From Actinomycetota bacterium (lineage in GTDB: Bacteria > Actinomycetota > CADDZG01 > WHSQ01): a stretch of 37,191 nucleotides of DNA. Positions 8,047 through 18,155 of the stretch are shown one piece after another; the stretch's first letter is position 1; each line of letters starts with the position of its first letter. The stretch is from the NCBI GenBank assembly GCA_009379915.1, contig WHSV01000030.1, forward strand, positions 1 through 37,191, written 5' to 3'. Position numbers and translations under genes: made by a program. Below the pieces are notes generated by a model that was given only the letters and a program-made list of their open reading frames with translations, did no database searches and had not been told where the DNA came from.

Positions 8047-8931
8047 ATGTCGACACCATCGGGTTCCCGACTTCGAGTCGCCCTGATCGGCGCGGGCGTG
8101 GTCGGGACGGCGGTGACCGAGGTTCTGAGGCGTGCCGGCCACGAGGTCACCGGCGTGTCATCCCGTCGGGCGGAATCGGCCGAGCGCTCGGCGGCTCGTC
8201 TCGAGACCAGGACCTTCGACCATAAGTCGGAGCTCCCCCCAGCCGACGTCCTCTTGCTCGGAGTTCCCGACGAGGCAATCGGCCCGGTCGTGTCCGAGGT
8301 CGGCCGGCCGCTGGCCCCCGGCGCGGTGGTCGTCCACTTCGCCGGAGCGCTGGGGATCGAGCCCCTGGCGGAGGCGAGCGCCGCGGGGGCCGGGGTAGCT
8401 GCCCTGCACCCGGTTCAGACCTTCCCGGACGTGGAGCGGGGGATCGAGCGCCTTCCGGGCTCCGCTTGGGGAGTGACGGCGTCTCCGGAGATCGAGCCCT
8501 GGGCCAGCGGCCTGATCGCCGCCGACCTCGGCGGCTTGCCGGTGATCGTTCCCGAGGAGGCGCGTCCGGTATGGCATGCAGCAGCGGCGAGCACCTCGAA
8601 CGGAATCGCCGCTCTTCTCGCGGCGGGCGAGGCGATGCTCGCGGCCATCGGCATCGATGAACCTCACCGAGTGCTCGGCCCACTCGCTGCGGGTACGGTT
8701 GCGAACGCGAGCGAGCGAGGTGCCGCCGAGAGCCTGACGGGCCCCGTGGTGAGGAGCGAGACGACAAGCATAGCCCGGCATCTCGATGCCCTGACGGACG
8801 CGTCACCGCAACTCGCCGAGGATTACGCACGCATCTCCGGAGTCATAGTGGACGCAGCGATGCGCGCTCATCGAATAGAGAAAGATAAAGCCGAGAAGAT
8901 GCTCGAGTTGTTGGAGAACCGGCCCAGATGA
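8047..8931 (+). CDS. Rossmann-fold DUF2520 protein, putative NAD(P)-dependent oxidoreductase
   Basis: This 294-residue protein has an N-terminal dinucleotide-binding fold (V-A-L-I-G-A-G-V-V-G-T-A at 11-22). A helical C-terminal DUF2520 domain follows, with H-A-A-A-A-S-T-S-N near the interdomain region. The architecture is that of 6-phosphogluconate-dehydrogenase-like and F420-dependent-reductase-like proteins and resembles M. tuberculosis Rv3603c. It overlaps panC (ATGA at 8928-8931), so it is translated with the pantothenate genes. A ketopantoate-reductase role is attractive from context and fold but unproven. I chose the ATG at 8047 because GAAGG lies eight bases upstream and the Rossmann strand begins at once. 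Confidence 0.85.
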   Translation: MSTPSGSRLRVALIGAGVVGTAVTEVLRRAGHEVTGVSSRRAESAERSAARLETRTFDHKSELPPADVLLLGVPDEAIGPVVSEVGRPLAPGAVVVHFAGALGIEPLAEASAAGAGVAALHPVQTFPDVERGIERLPGSAWGVTASPEIEPWASGLIAADLGGLPVIVPEEARPVWHAAAASTSNGIAALLAAGEAMLAAIGIDEPHRVLGPLAAGTVANASERGAAESLTGPVVRSETTSIARHLDALTDASPQLAEDYARISGVIVDAAMRAHRIEKDKAEKMLELLENRPR

Positions 8932-9785
8932 GAGTGGTTCGCCGATCAGACGAGCTTCGTTTACTGCTGGAGGAGCGCCGGCGGAAAGGTCTGACGGTGG
9001 GCCTCGTTCCCACGATGGGAGCGTTGCACGCGGGGCATCTGTCCCTCGTCCGTCGCGCGCGTCATTTGTCGGACGTGGTGGTGGTCAGCGTTTTCGTCAA
9101 TCCCAAGCAGTTCGGCGAGGGTGAGGACTTCGAGCATTACCCGCGCGATTCGGAGGGTGATCTCGAGTTGCTCAGAGGCGAACGGACGGACATCGCGTTT
9201 CTCCCCAGCGTCGAGAACATGTATCCGCCCGGCGCCACCGTCGAGGTGACGGCCGGGCCCATCGGCGACGTATACGAGGGGGCCGATCGGCCCGGACACT
9301 TCAACGGAGTCTGCACCGTCGTCGCGAAGCTCTTCAATATCGTCGAACCAGACCTCGCCGTTTTCGGTCAGAAGGACGCCCAACAGGCTGCGGTGATGAA
9401 GCGCCTGGTCAAGGATCTCGACTTCGCCATCGACCTGGTCGTTGCACCGATCGTGCGCGAGAGTGACGGGCTCGCCCTGAGCAGTCGCAACGTCTACCTC
9501 ACGGCCGAGCAACGGAACCAGGCGCTGGCGCTATCGCGATCCCTGGAGCTCGGACGGGACGCGTACACGCAGTCGGGGGACTGCCAGTTGACCGAGAAGA
9601 CCATGCTCCAGTATCTGCAAGATGCTGAAGGAGTCGACGTGTCTTACGCCGGCGTCGTCGATCCGGACAGCTTCGATGCCCCGCAACCAAGCGGCCGCAT
9701 CCTCTTGATCGTCGCCGGACGGGTCGGGAAAACCAGACTCATCGATAACCTTGTGGTCGAAGCGGCCGACGGCGGGGGAGGGTGA
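8928..9785 (+). CDS. panC: Pantothenate synthetase
   Basis: PanC ligates D-pantoate and beta-alanine with ATP to pantothenate. The 285 residues contain P-T-M-G-A-L-H-A-G-H at 28-37 (HxGH-type nucleotide site), S-V-F-V-N-P-x-Q-F at 54-62, and R-P-G-H-F-N-G-V followed by F-G-Q-K-D-A-Q-Q. S-S-R-N-x-Y-L supplies the KMSKS-like region. It overlaps the DUF2520 gene at its start and nearly abuts coaX at its end. panD, which supplies beta-alanine and sits between panC and coaX in mycobacteria, is absent here. Confidence 0.95.
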   Translation: MRVVRRSDELRLLLEERRRKGLTVGLVPTMGALHAGHLSLVRRARHLSDVVVVSVFVNPKQFGEGEDFEHYPRDSEGDLELLRGERTDIAFLPSVENMYPPGATVEVTAGPIGDVYEGADRPGHFNGVCTVVAKLFNIVEPDLAVFGQKDAQQAAVMKRLVKDLDFAIDLVVAPIVRESDGLALSSRNVYLTAEQRNQALALSRSLELGRDAYTQSGDCQLTEKTMLQYLQDAEGVDVSYAGVVDPDSFDAPQPSGRILLIVAGRVGKTRLIDNLVVEAADGGGG

Positions 9786-9787
9786 CC

Positions 9788-10570
9788 ATGCTGCTCGCAA
9801 TCGATGTGGGCAACACGCAAACGCACCTCGGCGTCTTCCGGGCCGACGAGTTGTCGCATGAATGGCGTATGTCCACGGCTCCCGACCGCACCGCGGACGA
9901 GCTCGCCCTCATCTCGGGTCAGTTTCTCGACCTCGTCGGCCTCTCGTTCTCGCGCGAGATCACAGGGGTGACGATTTGCTCGGTGGTACCGCCGCTGACA
10001 CAGGAGCTACGTCAGATGACCGAGCGGTACTTCGGTTTTCCTGCGGTCGTGGTCGAGCCGGGAACGAGAACCGGCATCGCAATCAAGATCGACAACCCGC
10101 GTGAGGTCGGCGCCGACCGCATAGCGAACGCGGTGGCCGCCAACGATATGTTTCCGGGCGAGCCGTCCATCGTCGTCGACTTCGGAACGGCCATCACGGT
10201 GGATGCCGTCTCCGACAAGGGGGAGTATCTCGGCGGCGCCATCACTCCCGGCATCGAAACGGCCGCCGGAGCGCTGTACCAGGCGACGGCCCAGATTCGG
10301 CGCGTCGAGCTCATCGCTCCCGGCAGGGCGATCGGTAAATCCACGGTTCAGGCCGTCCAGTCGGGAATCGTCTACGGGAACGCAGCGCTCATCGACGGGC
10401 TCGTAGAGCGGATCAGCAAAGAGGTGGGCGGCAACGCGAACGTCATCGCGACCGGGGGCCAGGCCCCCATCGTCGTCGAGCATTGCAAACTCGTGGATCG
10501 CATCGAACCCGATCTAACTCTCGTAGGGTTGCGGCTCATCTTTGAACGCAATTTCGAGATCACCGAATGA
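9788..10570 (+). CDS. coaX: Type III pantothenate kinase
   Basis: CoaX phosphorylates pantothenate, the first committed step of coenzyme A synthesis. It belongs to the ASKHA fold and is insensitive to CoA feedback. In the 260 residues the phosphate-1 motif is D-V-G-N-T at 6-10, followed by G-A-D-R-I-A-N-A-V-A and D-F-G-T-A-I-T-V-D, which holds the catalytic Asp, and G-G-A-I-T-P-G-I. I prefer the ATG at 9788 because GGGGGAGGG ends five bases before it. A GTG at 9782 overlapping the panC stop is the alternative and adds two residues. Confidence 0.94.
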   Translation: MLLAIDVGNTQTHLGVFRADELSHEWRMSTAPDRTADELALISGQFLDLVGLSFSREITGVTICSVVPPLTQELRQMTERYFGFPAVVVEPGTRTGIAIKIDNPREVGADRIANAVAANDMFPGEPSIVVDFGTAITVDAVSDKGEYLGGAITPGIETAAGALYQATAQIRRVELIAPGRAIGKSTVQAVQSGIVYGNAALIDGLVERISKEVGGNANVIATGGQAPIVVEHCKLVDRIEPDLTLVGLRLIFERNFEITE

Positions 10571-10656
10571 AGCGATCGTCTCGGCCATCGCAAGTACTGC
10601 CGTGAACGGAGCTGGACGTAGGTCCGGCGAGGTGGGAGGGAACTAGAAAGGGAGTC

Positions 10657-12084
10657 GTGAACGACGACATCACATACCCCTACAAGTACGAACGCACTTC
10701 CGACATAGGCGATCTACGTGCGCGCTTCGACTCGCTCGAGCCGGGCGAGGAGACCTCCGAGAAGGTTCGAGTTGCGGGCCGCGCCATGACTGTGCGTGGT
10801 CAGGGCAAGGCCGTGTTCGCCGACCTGCGCGACTCCACCGGTCGCATTCAGCTATTCGCGCGACAGAACGTGATCGGCGACGAGGGCATGGAGTCGTTCA
10901 AGGCGATCGGAGTGGGAGACATCGTCGGAGCCGAGGGCGAGGTCATGATGACCAGGCGGGGAGAGCTTTCCATCAACGTGCGCTCCGTGACGTTGCTGGC
11001 CCCGGCGCTGCGACCGATGCCGGACACCTTCCATGGGATCGCCAACGTCGAGACCCGTTACCGGCAGCGCTACCTCGACCTACTGCTGACAGAAGATGCG
11101 CGCCGAGCCCTCGATGGACGCGCAAAGGCGAACGCAGCGATCCGCAGCTTCCTCGAAGCGCGCGACTTCGTCGAGGTCGAGACTCCGCTCTTGCAACCCG
11201 TCGCGTCCGGAGCAACCGCGCGGCCCTTCAAGACCCGTCACAACGCTCTGGATATCGACCTGTATCTCCGCGTCGCCCCCGAGCTCTATCTGAAGCGACT
11301 CCTTATCGGCGGGCTCGATCGGGTCTACGAGCTCAACCGGAGCTTTCGCAACGAGGGAGTGTCGAGCAAGGCAAATCCAGAGTTCACGATGCTCGAGGCC
11401 TACGAGGCGTACGTCGACTACGACGACACGATGGCTCTGGTCGAGGAGCTCGTACGCGCGATCGCCCTCGCCGTGAACGGCGGGTACGAGTTCACCGCCG
11501 GCGGCCAGACCATCGACCTCGCCGAGCCGTTTCGTCGCATGACGATGTTCGAGGCCATCACGGCGAACGGGGGGCCGGATCTGGTCGATGTCTGGAAGGC
11601 CGGCGACTACGACACGATCGCAAAAGAGGCGGACCGCGCGGGAGTCCACGTGGATCCAAAGTGGCCCCCGGGCAAGGTGCTGGCCGGGATCTACGAGTCC
11701 ATCGCCGAGCGGAAGCTCCTGGAACCGACGTTCGTCGTCGGATACCCGAAGGACGTCTCGCCGCTGGCAAAAGACCACCGCAGCACCGACGGGTTCACGG
11801 AACAGACCGACCTCATCATCGGCGGCGTCGAGATCGCCCCGATCTACTCCGAGTTGAACGACCCGGCCGAACAGCGCCGCCGTTTCGAGGAACAGGCGAA
11901 GCAGCGTTCCAGCGGGGACGAGGAGGCGATGATCGCCGACGAGGACTTCCTCGAAGCCCTCAGCTACGGTATGCCCCCGGCAGGAGGTTACGGCCTGGGA
12001 GTAGACCGCCTCCTGATGCTCCTCCTGGAACTTCCCTCCCTGCGCGAAGTAATCCTCTTTCCAACCCTCAAGCCCGACCACTAA
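10657..12084 (+). CDS. lysS: Lysyl-tRNA synthetase, class II
   Basis: This charges tRNA(Lys). Its 475 residues comprise an N-terminal OB-fold anticodon-binding domain (about 35-130) and a class II catalytic core. Motif 2 is V-Y-E-L-N-R-S-F-R-N-E-G, with E-F-T-M-L-E just after it. Motif 3 is G-Y-G-L-G-V-D-R-L-L-M-L, near the C-terminus. It starts with GTG at 10657 behind GAAAGGGAG. It is somewhat shorter than the roughly 500-residue E. coli enzyme, mainly at the N-terminus. It follows coaX by 86 nt; in mycobacteria lysS also lies after coaX. Confidence 0.96.
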   Translation: MNDDITYPYKYERTSDIGDLRARFDSLEPGEETSEKVRVAGRAMTVRGQGKAVFADLRDSTGRIQLFARQNVIGDEGMESFKAIGVGDIVGAEGEVMMTRRGELSINVRSVTLLAPALRPMPDTFHGIANVETRYRQRYLDLLLTEDARRALDGRAKANAAIRSFLEARDFVEVETPLLQPVASGATARPFKTRHNALDIDLYLRVAPELYLKRLLIGGLDRVYELNRSFRNEGVSSKANPEFTMLEAYEAYVDYDDTMALVEELVRAIALAVNGGYEFTAGGQTIDLAEPFRRMTMFEAITANGGPDLVDVWKAGDYDTIAKEADRAGVHVDPKWPPGKVLAGIYESIAERKLLEPTFVVGYPKDVSPLAKDHRSTDGFTEQTDLIIGGVEIAPIYSELNDPAEQRRRFEEQAKQRSSGDEEAMIADEDFLEALSYGMPPAGGYGLGVDRLLMLLLELPSLREVILFPTLKPDH

Positions 12085-12621
12085 CCCCCTCCCACATCAA
12101 CCTTCGCCCGGTCCAAGGAACCAAGAGGCGCCGGCAGCCGTCCATTGGTTGTGGATCTGGCGAGAACCAAAGGCGGCATCAAGGGGGCCCGAGTGGATAC
12201 TGATCTGGCCCTCCCTTGCCGCTATGGCTGGATGCCGGCCTTCTCTTCGCCGGTTCGGTCGGTATTCGACCATGCTGCGCGAAAGAAGAGCGCGAACGCG
12301 CGTACGGCCGGATCGAGCACCGTAGTTTCGACCAACGACGACTCCAAGCGTCGGTGAATGGTCGAAGGTCTCGGCCAAGCAGCAGCGGGCCTCGAAAACT
12401 CCCGCACGGCACCAACTTCCCCCTTCGTTGCCGGTTTCGCCTTTTTCGATCTGGCCGGGCTCAAGCCGGAGCGGGCCCCGAAAACAGGCACAGAGCACCC
12501 ACCCCCTTGGTGCCCGGTTTTCCACCGCCACCAAACGAGGGTCGCCCCCGAACCCACCCGTGACCCGATCCGCCCTAAGAGGCCGGGTCGGTCGAAAGAG
12601 AAGGAAAACAAGACCGGAACA
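12085..12621. other. 537-nt intergenic region between lysS and the solute-binding protein gene
   Basis: No recognisable gene is present. Open frames of 60-139 codons run on both strands, but none starts with a ribosome binding site, and their Cys, Trp, Arg and Ser content looks like shadow reading of GC-rich DNA. I see no clear terminator after lysS and no convincing promoter. In M. tuberculosis this interval holds lsr2; no Lsr2-like sequence is visible. It may hold decayed coding sequence. Confidence 0.4.
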
Positions 12622-14085
12622 ATGCGAAGATTCTGCGTCATGGCTCATCTGGCCCGGGCGCAAGCTGGCCGCCTCCTCCTCTGCTTTGGACTCACGGCAG
12701 CTCTTCTCGTCGCGTGTGACGACGGGAATCCCCCGGAAGACGGGGCTGCCGGGGACCCCCAGCCGACTGCGAGCGCGAGCGACTCACGCATCATCGGACT
12801 CGTGGGCACTCTTTCCGGCCCCCTTGCCTGGAGGGGCGAGGACGCCTTCGAGGGTGCCGACGTCAGCGTCGGCGACCTCAATCGCAGGCTGGATGGCGAG
12901 GAGATTCCCTTCGAGCTCGTCAGCCTCGACGACGAGGGTGATCCGGACCACGCGGTCCAGCTCATCGAGCAACTCGCCGAGTCTCCGCGCACGGTCGGGA
13001 TCGTCTATGCGGGCCCCCCCGAGGCGCTGCCCAGGGCCGAGGGCGCCCTTGCGGCGGCCGGGATTCCGGCGATTCTCTGCTACGGAGACCTCTACGGGGC
13101 CCGGCAGCTCAGTGCCCATGTCTTCCAGCTCTCGCCCTCCTATCTCTGGCAGGGCCGGACCCTCGGCCGCTACATCGCAGCCGACCGGGGCTATCGGACG
13201 GTGGGCGTGATGGCCGAGGACTCGCCGGATGGCAGCACCGCCATCTCTGCCCTGAGGCAGGAGGCGCGGCGGGCGGGGCTCAGGCTGCGCCGGACCGTGG
13301 CCTACGACCCCGCGGCCGACGACTTCCGAGGAGACCTGCGGGTCCTTCGAAAAGCTCAGGTCGAGGCCCTCGTCGTCCACGGTGGCCCGACGGTCGTGGC
13401 GTCGATTCTGTCCGACTTGCGGTCCATGGGTGTCGATTACAGGGGGACGGCCGACGCCCGGGTGGCGAGCGCACCGAGACGCCAGCGGCGCCGGCGCTCG
13501 GGTACCGGGTACTGGCGACCCCAGGTGATGGCTCTTGACCTGGCCATCAGCGATAAAACCGACCAATTGATCCCCTTGGGGATGGTGGCGTCGGATACCT
13601 ATGCGCGCGGGGTCCATTACCTGCCGATCCCCAGCTTCGAGCGGTTCAGCGCGTCCTTCGAGGCCTGGTGGGCTGCGATGCCGACTGGATGGGAACTGCG
13701 GGCTTACGATTCGGCCCAGGTTATCGGCTGGGCGACCAAGAACGCATCCGACGGCGACGACCTCGCCGAGGTGCTCGAGACGCTCGATGGAAAACGTTTC
13801 GGGGGGCTGCCCGTGAGTTTCGGGCCGGACGATCACACGGCGGTCGACGAGGCTACCGTGGGCCTCTGGACCCTGCCCACGGTAGCTCCCGAAGCGCCGG
13901 ACTCCCCCCTACTCGAGTGGGTGCCTCTGGCCAGGGGTTTCTCCATAAACGGGCAGCGCACGACGGTGCTTCCGGAGGACTGGCGCCATCTCTTCGCGGA
14001 CCCGCCCCCGAAGACCGCCCCGCCTCCCCGGATCTCGACCATGACTTTCGGAGTCACGAGCTCGCGAAGAGATCCGATTCGCTGA
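12622..14085 (+). CDS. ABC-type branched-chain amino acid/amide solute-binding lipoprotein (periplasmic-binding type I)
   Basis: This is a 487-residue predicted lipoprotein. Residues 1-31 are a signal peptide ending in L-L-V-A-C, with C32 as the lipidated residue, followed by a Pro/Ser/Ala linker. From about 53 (I-I-G-L-V-G-T-L-S-G-P-L-A) it shows the Leu/Ile/Val-binding type I fold. Supporting segments are V-S-L-D-D-E-G-D-P-D-H-A near 107-118, and L-G-R-Y-I-A-A-D-R-G-Y-R-T-V-G-V-M and Y-D-S-A-Q-V-I-G-W-A further on. An Arg-rich patch (R-R-Q-R-R-R-R) interrupts the region near 290 and looks like an inserted loop. No permease or ATPase of the Liv type is adjacent. The ATG at 12622 is chosen for the signal peptide; ATG 12640 is the alternative. 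Confidence 0.75.
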   Translation: MRRFCVMAHLARAQAGRLLLCFGLTAALLVACDDGNPPEDGAAGDPQPTASASDSRIIGLVGTLSGPLAWRGEDAFEGADVSVGDLNRRLDGEEIPFELVSLDDEGDPDHAVQLIEQLAESPRTVGIVYAGPPEALPRAEGALAAAGIPAILCYGDLYGARQLSAHVFQLSPSYLWQGRTLGRYIAADRGYRTVGVMAEDSPDGSTAISALRQEARRAGLRLRRTVAYDPAADDFRGDLRVLRKAQVEALVVHGGPTVVASILSDLRSMGVDYRGTADARVASAPRRQRRRRSGTGYWRPQVMALDLAISDKTDQLIPLGMVASDTYARGVHYLPIPSFERFSASFEAWWAAMPTGWELRAYDSAQVIGWATKNASDGDDLAEVLETLDGKRFGGLPVSFGPDDHTAVDEATVGLWTLPTVAPEAPDSPLLEWVPLARGFSINGQRTTVLPEDWRHLFADPPPKTAPPPRISTMTFGVTSSRRDPIR

Positions 14086-14154
14086 CCAGGGGTTTCTCAA
14101 GAGGGGGGTTGAGCCCGACGATGCCAAGGAAAGAAAGGTTTAGCGGTTGCCCCG

Positions 14155-14190
14155 ACGACGTATTGAGAGATTGTGAAGGGCGTCGTTTTT
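14155..14190 (+). terminator. Weak terminator-like hairpin after the solute-binding protein gene
   Basis: ACGACG at 14155-14160 pairs with CGTCGT at 14181-14186, followed by TTTT. The 20-base loop makes it weak. Confidence 0.3.
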
Positions 14191-14200
14191 AATGCGGGTA

Positions 14201-14228
14201 GGAACGTTTCCACGCCCTGGAACGTTCA
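14201..14228. promoter_or_regulatory. Paired GGAACGTT operator-like repeats upstream of clpC
   Basis: GGAACGTTTC (14201-14210) and GGAACGTTCA (14219-14228) are direct repeats 18 bp apart. The second contains the perfect palindrome GAACGTTC and the first is nearly palindromic (GGAACGTTTCC). They end 43 bp before a TATAAT box, a plausible activator or repressor position. The binding protein is unknown. Confidence 0.4.
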
Positions 14229-14270
14229 TTATGTGGAAGGCTTCACAGGAGGGTAATCAGACCTCGTTCG

Positions 14271-14276
14271 TATAAT
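14271..14276 (+). promoter_or_regulatory. Consensus -10 box (TATAAT) for clpC
   Basis: A perfect TATAAT lies 188 bp before the clpC GTG. The -35 region at the usual spacing is GGAGGG, unlike the consensus, so activator or CarD/RbpA-type help may be needed. Confidence 0.55.
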
Positions 14277-14463
14277 GAGCCTCTACCCTCTCGACGGTCG
14301 GAGTCGATGGTGACCGGCGAACGACAAGCACCGAAGCGGCGGCCAGCCCCATGGTCGCAAAGATCGTCCGGGGATCCGGCGTCACCGCGGATCCCACCAT
14401 GAGTCGGCGGAGCGGCCGAGGCGGCGAAGCGGCTCACCGAAAACGAAAAGGAGGCGTGGCCCA

Positions 14464-16992
<2,529 letters not shown>

Positions 16993-17026
16993 TCACAGCA
17001 TCGCCGGACAATGAGAGATCAAGGCC

Positions 17027-17053
17027 AGGGGCCCGGCAGAAAGCCGGGCCTCT
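17027..17053 (+). terminator. Strong hairpin after clpC (T-poor terminator)
   Basis: An 11-bp stem with one G-U (AGGGGCCCGGC against GCCGGGCCTCT) encloses the loop AGAAA. No T-run follows, as is common for actinobacterial terminators. Confidence 0.65.
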
Positions 17054-17086
17054 GCGCGACAGCCCCGGCCCCGGCCTCCGGTTGGA

Positions 17087-17176
17087 GGCGGTTCAAAACC
17101 GGGCACCGACGGGGGGACGTGGGTACGGGTCCGGTGGTGAGGTCCCGCTCTCGTTGCTAGGTGGTTCAAAACCCGG
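17087..17176. repeat. Two copies of a GGYGGTTCAAAACC element, 73 bp apart
   Basis: GGCGGTTCAAAACCGGG at 17087-17103 and GGTGGTTCAAAACCCGG at 17160-17176 share 15 of 17 bases. Each core reads GGTT-CAA-AACC, a short inverted repeat. They may be paired operator sites for the ABC transporter operon or remnants of a small repeat. Confidence 0.5.
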
Positions 17177-17388
17177 AACTTTGGAGGAAAAACTTCGCTG
17201 AGCGGGGTCGATTCTCCGGAGACGACGTTCCCACGACACAGAGGCTCGCTCAGCGAGCTTCGAGGTCACAAGAAGGAGCCATCGGGGTCGAGCCTAGGGG
17301 ATGTCCCTCATCGCCGGTCATCCTCGGGTAGGAGGCGTGGGACACCTTTTCGGGTCCACGGTCCGATGGATCGGCGGGGCGCCGTTCC

Positions 17389-17394
17389 TATACT
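17389..17394 (+). promoter_or_regulatory. Candidate -10 box for the ABC transporter operon
   Basis: TATACT lies 49 bases before the GTG at 17438 and predicts a leader of about 37 nt. The -35 is not recognisable. Confidence 0.4.
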
Positions 17395-17437
17395 TCCCCC
17401 CGGGGGACAGACAGGCTCCCGACCCAAAGGAGAAACG

Positions 17438-18145
17438 GTGCAAGAGAAGTACGACGACATCCTGGTCGCCGAGGGCGTGAGGAAGGTCTACCGGACCGGC
17501 GCCGGCAGCGTTGCGGCCCTGGTCGGCCTCGACCTGCGGATCCGCCCGGGCGAGTTTCTCGCGGTCATGGGCCCCTCCGGCTCCGGCAAGACGACCCTTT
17601 TGAACTGCCTGTCGGGTTTGGACAACCTCAGTGGTGGTCGCGTGATCGTCGAGGGTCTTGACATCCACGGCCTCTCCGACGGGAAGCGGACGCGCCACCG
17701 CGCCGAGCGAATGGGTTTCATCTTCCAAGCCTTCAACCTGATTTCCGTCTTCACGGCGGCCGAGAACGTCGAGCTCCCCCTGTTGCTGGCCGGCAGTTCG
17801 CCGGCCGACGCTCGCCGCCGGGCCGAGGAGACGCTCGAGCGAGTTGGGCTCGGGCACCGAAAGAGCCACCGGCCCAACGAGCTGTCCGGCGGAGAGCAGC
17901 AGCGAGTGACGATAGCCCGGGCCCTTGCGGGCCGACCGGCCATCGTCTGGGCGGACGAGCCGACGGGAAACCTCGACTCCGAAACCGCCTCGTCCGTGCT
18001 GGACTTGCTGAACGAGCTCAACGCCGAGGGCCTTACGGTGGTCCTCGTCACCCACGACGCCGCCATAGGAGCGAGCGCACAGAAGCTCATACGGATGCGG
18101 GACGGGGCGATCGAGTCCACCGAATCAGCAGCTTCGGTTCGCTGA
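17438..18145 (+). CDS. MacB/LolD-type ABC transporter ATP-binding protein
   Basis: This 235-residue nucleotide-binding subunit powers the permease encoded next. Walker A is G-P-S-G-S-G-K-T at 45-52. The signature is L-S-G-G-E-Q-Q-R-V. Walker B/D-loop is I-V-W-A-D-E-P-T-G-N-L-D, and the switch His is in L-V-T-H-D. The E-P-T-G-N-L-D form is typical of MacB, LolD and FtsE exporters of lipids, lipoproteins or peptides. I chose the GTG at 17438 because AAAGGAGA lies just upstream; an open frame from 17366 would add 24 unlikely residues. The permease ATG follows 10 nt after the stop. Confidence 0.9.
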   Translation: MQEKYDDILVAEGVRKVYRTGAGSVAALVGLDLRIRPGEFLAVMGPSGSGKTTLLNCLSGLDNLSGGRVIVEGLDIHGLSDGKRTRHRAERMGFIFQAFNLISVFTAAENVELPLLLAGSSPADARRRAEETLERVGLGHRKSHRPNELSGGEQQRVTIARALAGRPAIVWADEPTGNLDSETASSVLDLLNELNAEGLTVVLVTHDAAIGASAQKLIRMRDGAIESTESAASVR

Positions 18146-18155
18146 GGGGGCCTCT

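Larger units (their letters stand above)
14086..14463. other. 378-nt clpC upstream regulatory region
   Basis: This gap holds no gene. It contains a weak terminator-like repeat (14155-14190), two copies of GGAACGTT (14201 and 14219), a perfect TATAAT (14271-14276), and the clpC ribosome binding site AAGGAGG at about 14448-14454. The predicted clpC leader is about 180 nt. Confidence 0.55.
17054..17437. other. 384-nt region between clpC terminator and ABC transporter operon
   Basis: There is no gene. The stretch carries two copies of a GGTTCAAAACC element (see the repeat entry), a GCTCGC-TCA-GCGAGC hairpin at about 17244-17258, and a TATACT box at 17389. Confidence 0.5.

Noticed and set aside
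12145-12357. 70-codon plus-strand open frame after lysS
   Set aside because: No ribosome binding site and no recognisable motif; kept only as part of the unexplained gap.
12358-12621. Upstream extension of the solute-binding protein frame
   Set aside because: It would place 88 low-complexity residues before a clear lipoprotein signal peptide.
17090-17176. GGTTCAAAACC elements as tRNA T-arm remnants
   Set aside because: They resemble a T-loop, but the flanking stems do not pair correctly and no acceptor or anticodon arm is nearby.
17191-17258. Distant complementary pair CGCTGAGCG / CGCTCAGCG
   Set aside because: The arms are short and about 45 bp apart; the local GCTCGC-TCA-GCGAGC hairpin is a simpler reading.
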